A stretch of 64,000 nucleotides of DNA. It comes from Helicobacter_B zhangjianzhongii (lineage in GTDB: Bacteria > Campylobacterota > Campylobacteria > Campylobacterales > Helicobacteraceae). Below the pieces are notes generated by a model that was not told the origin of the DNA, made no database searches, and saw only the letters and a list, made by a program, of their open reading frames with translations. Below, one piece after another: positions 23,858 through 32,261 of the stretch. How positions within the stretch are numbered: position 1 is the stretch's first letter; each line of letters opens with the position of its first letter. The position numbers and the translations under genes were made by a program. Location of the stretch: contig NZ_JANURN010000003.1 of NCBI RefSeq assembly GCF_030249855.1, forward strand, positions 1-64,000, written 5' to 3'.

Positions 23858-24823
23858 ATGTTTGGTATGGGATTTTTTGAGATAGTGGTGATTGCCATCG
23901 TGGCGATAATCTTCCTAGGTCCAGATAAGCTCCCGCAAGCCATCATCGATATGGTGAAATTCTTCAAAGTGGTCAAAAAAACTATCCACGATGCCAAGCA
24001 AACAATCGATAGCGAGCTACATCTCTCCACCTTGCAGCAAGAAGCATCAAGCTACCACCAGCATTTCACCTCGCAAATCGATAACATCACCAAAGATATT
24101 CAGCTACAAGAAATCAACGATATTTTTCAAGATTACAAAGCTCTCCCCCAAAGCCAATCCCAACAAAGTGAGCCAAAAGCCCTAGAGCCTAGCTCATCAT
24201 CTCTCCTACCAAGCCCAGCCCAAAATCTAGCCAAAACAAAGCAAGCCAAAAGAGCTGATTCTCCCAAAGCCCAGAATCTAGCCACGCAAAAAGCCCAAAA
24301 AACGCCCATCAAATCTCAAGCCACCAAATCCGCCAAGCCCAAGCCTTCTACTAGAAAATCCGCCAAGCCTACCAAAAGCCACCCCAATCTCCCAGAATCC
24401 ATAATATCCTTTCATCAAAAAGCACAAAAAGTGGATTCTAGGATTTTTCATAACACCGATATTTTTACTCCCACAAACACTATGGATTGCCACGCCACTG
24501 CTACGCAGTGTCTCGCAATGACAGAAAAAATTGCTGTAAATAAAAAAGTGGATTCTAAAGAAACTACACAAGGTATAAAAAAGCCGCAAAACAAAAAGGC
24601 TGAAATCGTGCTTGATAGCGACTCGCAGGCGGCAGGATTTTTGATGAAAAATCGGGGTTTTCTAAAGAAACATCGGCACAGCCTAAGCGGTGTCCCTTGT
24701 TTTCAAGGCGTGGGCAAAGGGATTTATCTAGGCGTAAATGAGCAAGCACGCGCCGTAGAATCCACGATTTATCGCAAAAAGTCCAACGCCCACACCCAAA
24801 CAAAAGCCAACGCCAAAAAGTGA
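23858..24823 (+). CDS. tatB: Sec-independent translocase TatB with repeat-derived C-terminal extension
   Basis: 321 residues; TatB is usually about 150-200. N-terminal membrane helix and hinge FGMGFFEIVVIAIVAIIFLG then PDKLPQAIIDMVKFFKVVKK, followed by the amphipathic helix that receives twin-arginine substrates. After about residue 110 a Lys/Ser/Pro-rich linker gives way to translated repeats (KVDSR, DCHATATQCLAMTE, QAAGFLMKNRGFLKKH, GIYLGVNEQARA). The extension would be cytoplasmic, where TatB tails are naturally long and unstructured, so it may be harmless. tatC follows nine bases later. Confidence 0.88.
   Translation: MFGMGFFEIVVIAIVAIIFLGPDKLPQAIIDMVKFFKVVKKTIHDAKQTIDSELHLSTLQQEASSYHQHFTSQIDNITKDIQLQEINDIFQDYKALPQSQSQQSEPKALEPSSSSLLPSPAQNLAKTKQAKRADSPKAQNLATQKAQKTPIKSQATKSAKPKPSTRKSAKPTKSHPNLPESIISFHQKAQKVDSRIFHNTDIFTPTNTMDCHATATQCLAMTEKIAVNKKVDSKETTQGIKKPQNKKAEIVLDSDSQAAGFLMKNRGFLKKHRHSLSGVPCFQGVGKGIYLGVNEQARAVESTIYRKKSNAHTQTKANAKK
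24425..24820 (+). repeat. Repeat mosaic in the tatB tail
   Basis: Contains core 15-mers, a palindrome with CACTGC (24496-24501) and GCAGTG (24505-24510), and a long mosaic with arms GGCGTGGGC (24707-24715) and GCACGCGCC (24746-24754). Confidence 0.8.
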
Positions 24824-24832
24824 GCCCCATCA

Positions 24833-25597
24833 ATGTTTGAAGAGCTAAAGCCCCATATACAAGACTTGCGCAAGCGGCTTATCATCGCGCTTGCTAGCGT
24901 GATTGCCGCATTTATCGCGTGCTTTGCCTTTTGGAAGCAGATTTTTGCCATTGTGAAGCTCCCCATTGAAAGTGCATTTGCCAACAATGTGCAAGGCACG
25001 CTAATGCAGCTAACCCCGCTAGAGGGGATATTTTCCGCGATGAGCTTGTCATTTTTAGTGGCGTTTATGCTCTCTACGCCTATTATCTTTTGGCAATTGT
25101 GGCTCTTTGTCGCTCCGGGCTTATATAAAAATGAAAAGAAAATCATCTTGCCATTTGTGGGCTTTGGCACATTGATGTTTATCATCGGTGCGCTCTTTGC
25201 CTACTATATTGTGTTTCCCTTTATGCTTAAATATATCTTGCTCTTTGGAAATGATATGTTTGAAGCCAATATTTCTGTGGAGAGCTATGTGGGGTTTTTT
25301 ATCCGCGTGGTGCTGGGCTTTGGGCTAGCGTTTGAGCTGCCTGTGCTAGCGTATTTCTTGGCTAAGGTGGGGGTGATCACTGATGAGAGTTTGAAGGGCT
25401 TTTTCAAATACGCGGTGGTGATTATCTTTGTAGTAGCAGCTATCATCACGCCCCCTGATCCTTTCTCACAGCTACTTATGGCTATCCCACTTGTGCTTCT
25501 CTATGGGCTTTCAATCCTTATCGCTAGAGTTATCAATCCAGCCTCAAAGCCCCTAGAATCCAGCGATAAGAGCGATCAGGATCTTACGCAGTCGTGA
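24833..25597 (+). CDS. tatC: Sec-independent translocase TatC
   Basis: 254 residues, six membrane helices. Receptor for twin-arginine signal peptides in complex with TatB. Seen: ELKPHIQDLRKRLIIALASVI at the N-terminus with the conserved cytoplasmic Arg, FVAPGLYKNEKKIILPFVGF, and AAIITPPDPFSQLLMAIPL. No repeat insertion, unlike its neighbours. Confidence 0.96.
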   Translation: MFEELKPHIQDLRKRLIIALASVIAAFIACFAFWKQIFAIVKLPIESAFANNVQGTLMQLTPLEGIFSAMSLSFLVAFMLSTPIIFWQLWLFVAPGLYKNEKKIILPFVGFGTLMFIIGALFAYYIVFPFMLKYILLFGNDMFEANISVESYVGFFIRVVLGFGLAFELPVLAYFLAKVGVITDESLKGFFKYAVVIIFVVAAIITPPDPFSQLLMAIPLVLLYGLSILIARVINPASKPLESSDKSDQDLTQS

Positions 25598-26931
25598 TGT
25601 TTGCCCTATCAAGCTATGACTACGCCTTGCCAAAGCACCTAATCGCCAATGCCCCTATCTACCCCAGAGAAGCTGCCAAACTGCTTGTCTATGAGCGTGC
25701 CACGGGGCATATCACGCACACCACTTTCGCGCATTTGCTAGAGTTTATCCCCAAAGACTGCATAATCGCCCTAAACAACACCCGCGTGCTAAAAGCTAGA
25801 ATCTATGGCAAAAAGCTTGGCGCACAAACCACGCGCGAAATCTTTTTCCACCGCTTTATCCGCGCAGATGAAGCCAAAAGCCTAGAGCCACCCCTCCTAG
25901 AATCCACCTATAAGCAAGCCCTAGAATCCATCTCCACACATCTACAAGCCCCCCTAGCACACTCCATCTCCCTAGATTCTAGCTGCTTAGATCCTAGTGC
26001 GCTAGCACTCTGCCAGATCCGCGGTAGAGTCAAGCTTGGCGACATCTTTGCCTGCGGGAGATTCTACGCGCAAGTGGTAGGCGTGCTAGATAATGGCTAT
26101 CGCATTACGCGCTTTTTGCTCCTAGAATCCACTTTTGCAAAAGTGGATTCTAGGAGCAAAGTAGATCCTATGGATTGCTTTGATAAGTCAAAATCTCGCA
26201 ATGAGAGCAAAAACACGATGAGTGAAAAAGCGGATTCTAGCAACGCCAAAATTCTAGCCCAATCCTCCAAGCAAAAGCCAACGCCCACTACTACCCTAGC
26301 CCCTCTAGACCAAGCAGCCGCGCTCACAATGCTTGAAGAAATCGGGCATATCCCCCTGCCTCCCTATATCAAAAGACAAGCCACCAGCGATGATACAAGC
26401 GACTATCAAAGCCTTTTTGCCACGCAAGCAGGTGCGATCGCCGCTCCCACAGCCTCACTGCATCTATCGGCTTCTATGCTAGAGTCCTTGCAAGAGCGCA
26501 TTGCCTATTTGACCTTGCATATCGGGGCTGGGACATTTGCTAGCGTGGAGGCTAAGGACATTCGCGAGCATATAATGCACACAGAAGCCCTACATATCAC
26601 AGCCAAGAGCCTTGAGAAGCTCCTAAATGCCCCATCGCGCCTATGTGTAGGCACAAGCACACTAAGAAGTGTAGAATACGCCGCTAGACTTTACGCACAC
26701 CACCCCAAGCCCTACACAGACCTACACGCCCAATGCGATATTTTCTTGCACCCGGGCAATAAGCCTTGCTATGTGGAATATCTCTTGACTAATTTTCATC
26801 TCCCCAAATCCACGCTCACAATGCTTGTAGCTTCTATGGTGGGCTATGAGCAGTGGCGCGAGATTTATGAGCAAGCCATCGCTAGAGAGTATCGCTTCTA
26901 CTCCTATGGCGATGCTATGCTAATCCTTTAG
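25597..26931 (+). CDS. queA: tRNA ribosyltransferase-isomerase QueA with insertions
   Basis: 444 residues from ATG 25597 (TGATG overlap with tatC); QueA is normally about 340-360. It transfers the ribosyl part of S-adenosylmethionine to preQ1 in tRNA to give epoxyqueuosine. Core: DYALPKHLIANAPIYPRE, ALNNTRVLKARIYGKK, LGAGTF-type LHIGAGTFASVEAKDI, CDIFLHPGNKPCYVEYLLTNFHLPKSTLTMLV. Two regions are extra: residues ~95-135 (ESTYKQALESISTHLQAPLA) and ~175-228, which carry a perfect 46-bp palindrome and a further hairpin repeat. All conserved motifs survive, so the enzyme is probably active. Confidence 0.92.
   Translation: MFALSSYDYALPKHLIANAPIYPREAAKLLVYERATGHITHTTFAHLLEFIPKDCIIALNNTRVLKARIYGKKLGAQTTREIFFHRFIRADEAKSLEPPLLESTYKQALESISTHLQAPLAHSISLDSSCLDPSALALCQIRGRVKLGDIFACGRFYAQVVGVLDNGYRITRFLLLESTFAKVDSRSKVDPMDCFDKSKSRNESKNTMSEKADSSNAKILAQSSKQKPTPTTTLAPLDQAAALTMLEEIGHIPLPPYIKRQATSDDTSDYQSLFATQAGAIAAPTASLHLSASMLESLQERIAYLTLHIGAGTFASVEAKDIREHIMHTEALHITAKSLEKLLNAPSRLCVGTSTLRSVEYAARLYAHHPKPYTDLHAQCDIFLHPGNKPCYVEYLLTNFHLPKSTLTMLVASMVGYEQWREIYEQAIAREYRFYSYGDAMLIL
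26115..26160 (+). repeat. Perfect 46-bp palindrome inside queA
   Basis: Two inverted 23-base half-sites meet at 26137/26138. Each contains the core CTAGAATCCACTTTT or its complement. It reads in frame as LLLESTF then AKVDSRSK. It is followed at 26173-26205 by a GATTGC-type palindrome with TTTGA/TCAAA arms. Confidence 0.9.
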
Positions 26932-26938
26932 GCGCGCT

Positions 26939-28120
26939 ATGCTGGAAAACGCCATTGATCTTACCCCCTATGTGCTGGATCCTAGGGGCTTTGACACACG
27001 CGCCCTAGCCCATTGGCTAGAATCCACCCTAGCCACGCCCAATGCCGCCGCGAAAGCCGCGCAGCTAGAGCTTTATGCCAAAACGCTGCTTGAGTGGAAC
27101 ACCTCACATAATCTTAGCGGCGCGCACACGATGGAAGATATGCTTAGACAGATTGTGGATTCTGCTTTGCCATTGCGCGTGATAAAGCCCTTTTCTCGCT
27201 GTCTTGACATAGGCTCTGGGGCTGGGCTACCGGCACTTGTGCTAGGTATTTTGCGCCCTGAGTCGCACTTTATTTTATGTGAGCCTAGAAAAAAGCGGGC
27301 GGCGTTTTTGCGCATTGTGGGACATAAATTAGGGCTTAGAAATCTCCAAGTGCAAGCCACGCGCATAGAGCATTTAGCTCTGTCATATCAAGCCGATCTT
27401 ATCACCTCTCGCGCAAGTCTGCCAAATGACATAATCTTTGCTACTACAAAGCCGCTTTTGCAGCCAAATGGGGCGTATTTGCTATACAAGGGGGAGCGGA
27501 GCTATCACATCGGTTTAGTTGATGGGGATTCGGCTTTGCGCGATAAATCGCCGATTCTGCGGCGGGGGCTTGCTCATTATCGCCTAGATAAATCCCTTCG
27601 CCCCCGCCTTGAAAGCGGCGATTTCTCATCGCAAATCCTAGAATCCCAAAGCGGCTTTACAAAACAAGCCCAAAACCTAGAATCCACTTTTGAAAGCCCC
27701 ACCGCAAAACAAGCGACAGCGGTGCAAGGCGAAGCCGCAGCAGGTTTCTTTAGAACTCCTAGAATCCTTGAGAAAGAAAATCAAGCCGAGTGTGAAAAAT
27801 CAACCAAAAATAAAAAAACTACTGACATTCAAAAAGTGGATTCTAGCAAGCAAGCCCATTTTCTGTCATTGCGAGAAAATCCGCAAGGATTTTCGTGGCA
27901 ATCCATACAAAAATATCCCAACACCCTAGAATCCACTTTTCAGCAAAACTCCTACAGCCCCACCGCAAAGCGATGTTTCTTTAGAAAACAAGGGACAGCG
28001 GTGCAAGGCGGGGGCACGCAAGCAGATTTCTTTAGCAAAAAGCCAACACCAAAAATAACCCTTTACCGCTATAATGCCAGAATCTATGTATATAAGGAAC
28101 TCGCGCAATGCTTAGACTAA
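26939..28120 (+). CDS. rsmG: 16S rRNA m7G527 methyltransferase RsmG with large internal insertion
   Basis: 393 residues against about 180-210 for RsmG. The N-terminal domain is intact: LLEWNTSHNLSGAHTMEDML, then the SAM site CLDIGSGAGLPALVLGIL, FILCEPRKKRAAFLRIV, and ADLITSRASLPN. At about residue 194, after YLLYKGERSYH, some 178 residues of translated repeats begin. The frame then returns to ITLYRYNARIYVYKELAQ, which looks like the family's final beta strand. The insertion is therefore internal and in frame. The next gene starts inside its last codons. Confidence 0.88.
   Translation: MLENAIDLTPYVLDPRGFDTRALAHWLESTLATPNAAAKAAQLELYAKTLLEWNTSHNLSGAHTMEDMLRQIVDSALPLRVIKPFSRCLDIGSGAGLPALVLGILRPESHFILCEPRKKRAAFLRIVGHKLGLRNLQVQATRIEHLALSYQADLITSRASLPNDIIFATTKPLLQPNGAYLLYKGERSYHIGLVDGDSALRDKSPILRRGLAHYRLDKSLRPRLESGDFSSQILESQSGFTKQAQNLESTFESPTAKQATAVQGEAAAGFFRTPRILEKENQAECEKSTKNKKTTDIQKVDSSKQAHFLSLRENPQGFSWQSIQKYPNTLESTFQQNSYSPTAKRCFFRKQGTAVQGGGTQADFFSKKPTPKITLYRYNARIYVYKELAQCLD
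27520..28055 (+). repeat. Repeat mosaic inside rsmG
   Basis: Includes a long mosaic with fully complementary arms GGCGGGGGC (27561-27569) and GCCCCCGCC (27600-27608), several core 15-mers, a palindrome with stem GAAAATCC/GGATTTTC (27875-27894), and a filled version of a junction that is empty near 46848. Confidence 0.85.
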
Positions 28121-28401
28121 TCGCCGCACTTTTGCTACTGCTTGCCATTATTTGGCTTGCCCTATCACTCCTAGCCAAGATCAAACGCCTCCTCTCTAGC
28201 TCTATAAGCTCCACAAGCACGCCCCAAGAAAAAGCCCAAGAAAAATCCCAGCCAAACCCTAGAATCCACACCGCACAAGACAGCCAAGAAGCCAGCCACG
28301 ATCTAGTCGCCTGCGCACATTGCAGAATCTTTTTGCCCATAGAAGAGGGCATTAGATACCAAGGGCAGTATTACTGCTCTAAATCCTGCTTGCCAGAGTA
28401 G
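28108..28401 (+). CDS. Membrane-anchored PP0621-like zinc-ribbon protein
   Basis: 97 residues. One N-terminal helix (LIAALLLLLAIIWLALSLL), a polar linker including PRIHTA from the core repeat in its third frame, and a C-terminal metal site DLVACAHCRIFLPIEEGI with YYCSKSCLPE, giving two Cys pairs. This arrangement matches small PP0621-type proteins of unknown function. It overlaps rsmG by 13 bases. Confidence 0.65.
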   Translation: MLRLIAALLLLLAIIWLALSLLAKIKRLLSSSISSTSTPQEKAQEKSQPNPRIHTAQDSQEASHDLVACAHCRIFLPIEEGIRYQGQYYCSKSCLPE

Positions 28402-28421
28402 CAAGACTACAAGGAGTAGCA

Positions 28422-28877
28422 ATGATCATCATAGGCTTGCATAATGCCATCTACCCCACGCGCTTTGTCCATATCAGCGACCTAGACTCTCTGCGTGCCT
28501 TTCATAGTGAATGCTCCACTGCTCAAAACGCGCCAAGTCCCCTAGAATCCACTTTCGCCACACCATCCCCCCCCATTGCTCAAAAGCTTGTCGCGTGGTT
28601 TGACCTCCACGATGATAGGGACTTTGCCCTTTGCTTATATGCTAGGGATAATGCCCTAGAGTTTGCCTTGCGCACGCATAGTGTGGCAGAGTTTCTTAGC
28701 GGTGCGCACTTCTTGCCCAAATATCTCCTAGTGGATTCTACACCTAAGCTCTATCAAACCCTAGCTGATGACTATCTCCTAGATCCTAAAGTCCTATACA
28801 TCATCACTGAAGCTAGCCAGATAGAAGAGTGCGCTTTGCAGGGCGTTGATGGCGTGGTGTTTGCGGATTTGCTTTAG
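28422..28877 (+). CDS. Conserved-type hypothetical protein with C8 tract
   Basis: 151 residues, no signal or membrane helix, unrecognised. Starts MIIIGLHNAIYPTRFVHISD; later AWFDLHDDRDFALCLYARDN, and LLDPKVLYIITEASQIEECALQGVDGVVFADLL, an alternating alpha/beta pattern. A repeat-derived loop APSPLESTFATPS precedes a run of eight C (28567-28574) coding SPP. Loss or gain of one base there would truncate the protein. RBS AAGGAG. Confidence 0.6.
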   Translation: MIIIGLHNAIYPTRFVHISDLDSLRAFHSECSTAQNAPSPLESTFATPSPPIAQKLVAWFDLHDDRDFALCLYARDNALEFALRTHSVAEFLSGAHFLPKYLLVDSTPKLYQTLADDYLLDPKVLYIITEASQIEECALQGVDGVVFADLL

Positions 28878-29132
28878 CTGGGATTGGGTTTTTTTAAGCG
28901 GATTCTAGCCACACTGAAGCTGCCAAATTCTGCGCTAGCTACAATCATCTAAGTAGCGCAACAAGCACACAACCTTAAAAAGCAAGATTTAGAGCAAAGG
29001 TGGGAAATGGAGAGAGAGAAAGAGAGAAGCGAGCCTGCTAAGCTCTCTATCTCTCTTAAAAAGCGTATCCCAAGGGCAAGCCTAGAATCTAGTTTGAAAA
29101 ATAGATTCTAGAGCAAGATCGATGGGCGTGGA

Positions 29133-29918
29133 TTAAAATGCTGGGACAATCTCACCTTTGTAGGTTTTTTCTATGAAGTCTTTCATTTTGTCGCTTTGCA
29201 TTGCCTTTTTTAGCTCTAAGATTGCTTTGTTGTTTTCATCGCCAGTGCGCACGACAAGGATATTGGCATAGGGCGAGCGAGAATCTTCTAAAATCAACGC
29301 ATCTTTGGCACTAAGATTTGCTTGCAAGGCGTAGTTGCCATTAACAATAGCTAGGTCTGCATCTTGCAAGGTCTTTGGCAGCAAGGCTGCTTCAAGGGCT
29401 TTGATTTTAAGCTTTTTGGGATTGTCAATAATGTCTGTTTCTTTCGCGCTTAGATTGCTAGGGTCTTTTAGCTTGATGAGTCCGTTGTTATGGAGCAAAA
29501 TCAGTGCGCGTCCGCCATTTGTGGGGTCATTGGGGATAAGGATAGTCGCGCCATTTTTGAGCTCTTTTATGTCTTTTATACGCTTAGAATATCCACCGAT
29601 AGGCTCGATGTGGATTTGCGCTATGCTCACTAGATCAAGCTTCCTATCCGCGCTAATCTTGTCTAAAAATGGCTTATGCTGCATAAAGTTAGCATCAATG
29701 CTTTTTTCATTAAGGGCGATGTTGGGCAGAATATAATCGGTAAATTCCACCACTTCAAGCTCGATCCCAGCCTTTTGCAAATCTGGGGCGATAAAGCGCA
29801 GCATCTCTGCTTGAGGCACAGGGGTCGCGCCGACTTTGAGCTTTTCTGCATACGCTAAGGCACTAAGAGATAAGGCTATGCTTGTAGCTACTAGCATTTT
29901 TGATAGGGTGATTTTCAT
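29133..29918 (-). CDS. metQ: Methionine ABC transporter substrate-binding protein MetQ
   Basis: 261 residues from ATG 29918 (RBS AAGGAG); a much longer reading into metI is rejected. Signal peptide KMLVATSIALSLSALAYAE has no lipobox cysteine, unlike many MetQ proteins, so it may be freely periplasmic. NlpA/MetQ family: KVGATPVPQAEMLRFIAPDL, FTDYILPNIALNEKSIDANF, TILIPNDPTNGGRALILL, and LAIVNGNYALQANL. Last gene of metNIQ. Confidence 0.9.
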   Translation of the reverse strand: MKITLSKMLVATSIALSLSALAYAEKLKVGATPVPQAEMLRFIAPDLQKAGIELEVVEFTDYILPNIALNEKSIDANFMQHKPFLDKISADRKLDLVSIAQIHIEPIGGYSKRIKDIKELKNGATILIPNDPTNGGRALILLHNNGLIKLKDPSNLSAKETDIIDNPKKLKIKALEAALLPKTLQDADLAIVNGNYALQANLSAKDALILEDSRSPYANILVVRTGDENNKAILELKKAMQSDKMKDFIEKTYKGEIVPAF

Positions 29919-29956
29919 CACAAACTCCTTGAAATATGTAAGATTGAGCGAGTATT

Positions 29957-30901
29957 CTAGCGCATTTTTCGCGCTTTTGCGACCAGAGTATCGCCTAGCC
30001 CTTGCACAAATTGCACAAGCACAATAATCACAAGAGAGGTAACAAGCAAAATATCTCCTTGATAGGCTTGGAAGCCAAGCCGTATCGCCACATCGCCAAG
30101 CCCTCCAGCCCCCACAGCCCCGCCCATAGCAGAATACCCTATAAGCCCGATGATCGTGATGGTCGTGGCATTGATAAGCCCGGGCTTTGCCTCTGCTACC
30201 ATCATTGTCATCGTGCGCCATTTGCTAGCCCCCATACTGAGTGTCGCTTCTATCAAGCCTTTATCGATTTCTTCAAATGCACCTTCAAAAAGCCTAGCGA
30301 TAAAGGGGATAGCCGCGATACTTAGCGGGATCACCGCAGCAGTCGCGCCAATGCTCGTGCCTACAAGGGCGCGTGAGAGTGGTAATAGCAAGATGATAAG
30401 AATGATGAAAGGAAAGGAGCGCACGATATTGACAATAGAGCCTAAAATCGCATTAAGCGTGGGGTGAGGGCAGATCCTGCCTTGTCTTGTAACGCTAAGG
30501 GCTATGCCAAGAGGCAGTCCAAAAAGCGTGGCAACAATCGTAGAGAGAGCGACCATATAGAGTGTGTCGTAAGTGGCTTGCGAGATTTGGTCGTAATTAT
30601 AAGCGATACGATCGCTTAAAGCCATAGCCGTGCTAGAGTCTAGCTCAACCACTGCCCCATATATAGCCATAATGCCTGCTTGCAAGCCTTGCCTACACAG
30701 CTCATCAAAGGCTTTAGCACTAGATTCTAGGGCACTCCAGATTCTATCTACCATAGCACTAGAATCCACTTTTAGCCACTGCGCGATTTCTACGCACATC
30801 GTGGCAAGATCGCGCAAAAGCGGTGCGACACAGAGCAATGCCAGCAACACAAACGCAAGCACTATGCCAAAACGCGCTAAAAAAGCTTGTATTGTTCTCA
30901 T
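29957..30901 (-). CDS. metI: Methionine ABC transporter permease MetI
   Basis: 314 residues. Permease core with five helices and the EAA-type coupling loop EGAFEEIDKGLIEATLSMGASKW. The normal family length is about 220; here an extra N-terminal segment of about 95 residues has one membrane helix (FGIVLAFVLLALLCVAPLL) and a linker with KVDSSAM, LESSAK and LDSST, which bear the core-repeat signature. The core begins near QISQATYDTLYMVALST. Pairs with MetN. Confidence 0.9.
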   Translation of the reverse strand: MRTIQAFLARFGIVLAFVLLALLCVAPLLRDLATMCVEIAQWLKVDSSAMVDRIWSALESSAKAFDELCRQGLQAGIMAIYGAVVELDSSTAMALSDRIAYNYDQISQATYDTLYMVALSTIVATLFGLPLGIALSVTRQGRICPHPTLNAILGSIVNIVRSFPFIILIILLLPLSRALVGTSIGATAAVIPLSIAAIPFIARLFEGAFEEIDKGLIEATLSMGASKWRTMTMMVAEAKPGLINATTITIIGLIGYSAMGGAVGAGGLGDVAIRLGFQAYQGDILLVTSLVIIVLVQFVQGLGDTLVAKARKMR

Positions 30902-30933
30902 CTCTCCCCTTTGTATTCTTGTCTTATCCTACA

Positions 30934-31953
30934 CTACGACCAATCATCAAAATGCTCTACAAGCAGCTGCTTGCCTTTGAGATAGGCGATAGCTTGCTGA
31001 TTTTTAGCTTCATCTGCGCCAAATTCGACAAACAAATGCCCCACTTTCATCGTGCTAAGAGGCTCGATATTTCCGGCTAGGATATTGACTTCTACGCCAA
31101 ATCGCTTGATGACATCACTGATTAAAGGCTCGTTGATATGCTCCCCTACAAAGGAGATTTTATAGGCATTTTTACTCTGGGCTAGGACTTCTTGCTCGCT
31201 TACTGCTGGGAGATAGGATAAAAGCTCTTTAGTGATAGTGTGCTTTGGTGTGCTAAAGATTGTCTCCACACTCCCCATTTCTACAATCTCCCCACCGCTC
31301 ATCACGCACATTTTATTGCAGATCTCACGCACGACCTCGATTTGATGTGTGATAAGCACGATAGTTAGCCCAAGCTGGGCTTGTATGGATCTAAGCAGCT
31401 CTAGGATAGATTTTGTGCTTTTGGTATCAAGTGCGCTTGTGGCTTCATCACAGAGCAAAATATCTGGGTGATTGCTTAGAGCGCGCGCGATCGCTACGCG
31501 CTGCTTCTGTCCGCCGCTTAGCTGGCTGGGGTAGAAATGCGCTTTTTCACGCAAGCCCACAATGGATAAAAGCTCATATACGCGCGTTTTTATCTGCTCT
31601 TTTTTCCAGCCGGCGATCTCAAGGGCAAAGGAGACATTGCCAAAAACATCGCGTGAAGAGAGAAGATTGAAGTGCTGGAAGATCATTCCAATTTTTTGTC
31701 GGCGTTTTTGCAAGGTGGATTCTGCTAGCTCTAAGATATTTTCGCCATTGATACGCACTTCTCCGCTTGTGGGCTCTTCTAGGCGATTGATTAGACGGAT
31801 AAGCGTGGATTTACCAGCACCAGAGTAGCCGATGATCCCCATAATATCACCGCGATTGACTGATAAAGATAGCGGATAAATCGCTTGGAATCCATTGGGG
31901 TAAGTTTTGGTGATATTGCAAAGCTCTATCACAGGCTGTGTGCTACTATGCAT
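30934..31953 (-). CDS. metN: Methionine ABC transporter ATP-binding protein MetN
   Basis: 339 residues. Walker A GIIGYSGAGKSTLIRL, signature LSGGQKQRVAIARAL, Walker B ILLCDEATSALD, H-loop VLITHQIEV. The C-terminal NIL domain (residues ~260-335, ending FVEFGADEAKNQQAIAYLKG) binds methionine for feedback inhibition. First gene of metNIQ; the upstream region holds a palindromic AT-rich site. Confidence 0.94.
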   Translation of the reverse strand: MHSSTQPVIELCNITKTYPNGFQAIYPLSLSVNRGDIMGIIGYSGAGKSTLIRLINRLEEPTSGEVRINGENILELAESTLQKRRQKIGMIFQHFNLLSSRDVFGNVSFALEIAGWKKEQIKTRVYELLSIVGLREKAHFYPSQLSGGQKQRVAIARALSNHPDILLCDEATSALDTKSTKSILELLRSIQAQLGLTIVLITHQIEVVREICNKMCVMSGGEIVEMGSVETIFSTPKHTITKELLSYLPAVSEQEVLAQSKNAYKISFVGEHINEPLISDVIKRFGVEVNILAGNIEPLSTMKVGHLFVEFGADEAKNQQAIAYLKGKQLLVEHFDDWS

Positions 31954-32005
31954 ACTAGAATCCTTGACATACTAAAATCCTTAAGAGATGCAACTTACGA
32001 CTGCG

Positions 32006-32025
32006 ACATAATTTATAATTTATGT
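32006..32025. promoter_or_regulatory. AT-rich inverted repeat between metN and lutA
   Basis: ACATAA (32006-32011) and TTATGT (32020-32025) flank TTTATAAT. It lies 53 bases upstream of metN in the 308-base divergent region (31954-32261), overlapping TATA-like boxes. It may be an operator or simply promoter sequence. Apart from this and an AATATATAT run before lutA I see nothing else in the interval. Confidence 0.35.
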
Positions 32026-32261
32026 AGTATAGAAGCGCGGATTGTAGCATAAGTATCTTGCAAACACAATGCGCTAGGCTGTATCCTACAAGATATGCAA
32101 ATAGCTTTAAGCTTGCGTGCTGTGGGTGTTAAGATTTTTCCTAACACATAAGCAAATATGCGAAGTTTTCCCTACAAACTGCAAGAAATGCGTTAATATA
32201 TATCCGCAACAACAAAGGACAAACTCTAAAGACTGCAAACTCTAAAGTTAAAGGAAGAATT

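Noticed and set aside
29133..30221. A 362-codon reading of metQ starting inside metI
   Set aside because: The upstream 100 codons are the metI sequence in another frame; the signal peptide and ribosome site point to 29918.
31954..32261. S-box or other methionine riboswitch upstream of metN
   Set aside because: The leader is short and AT-rich without the conserved helices; only a small dyad is visible.
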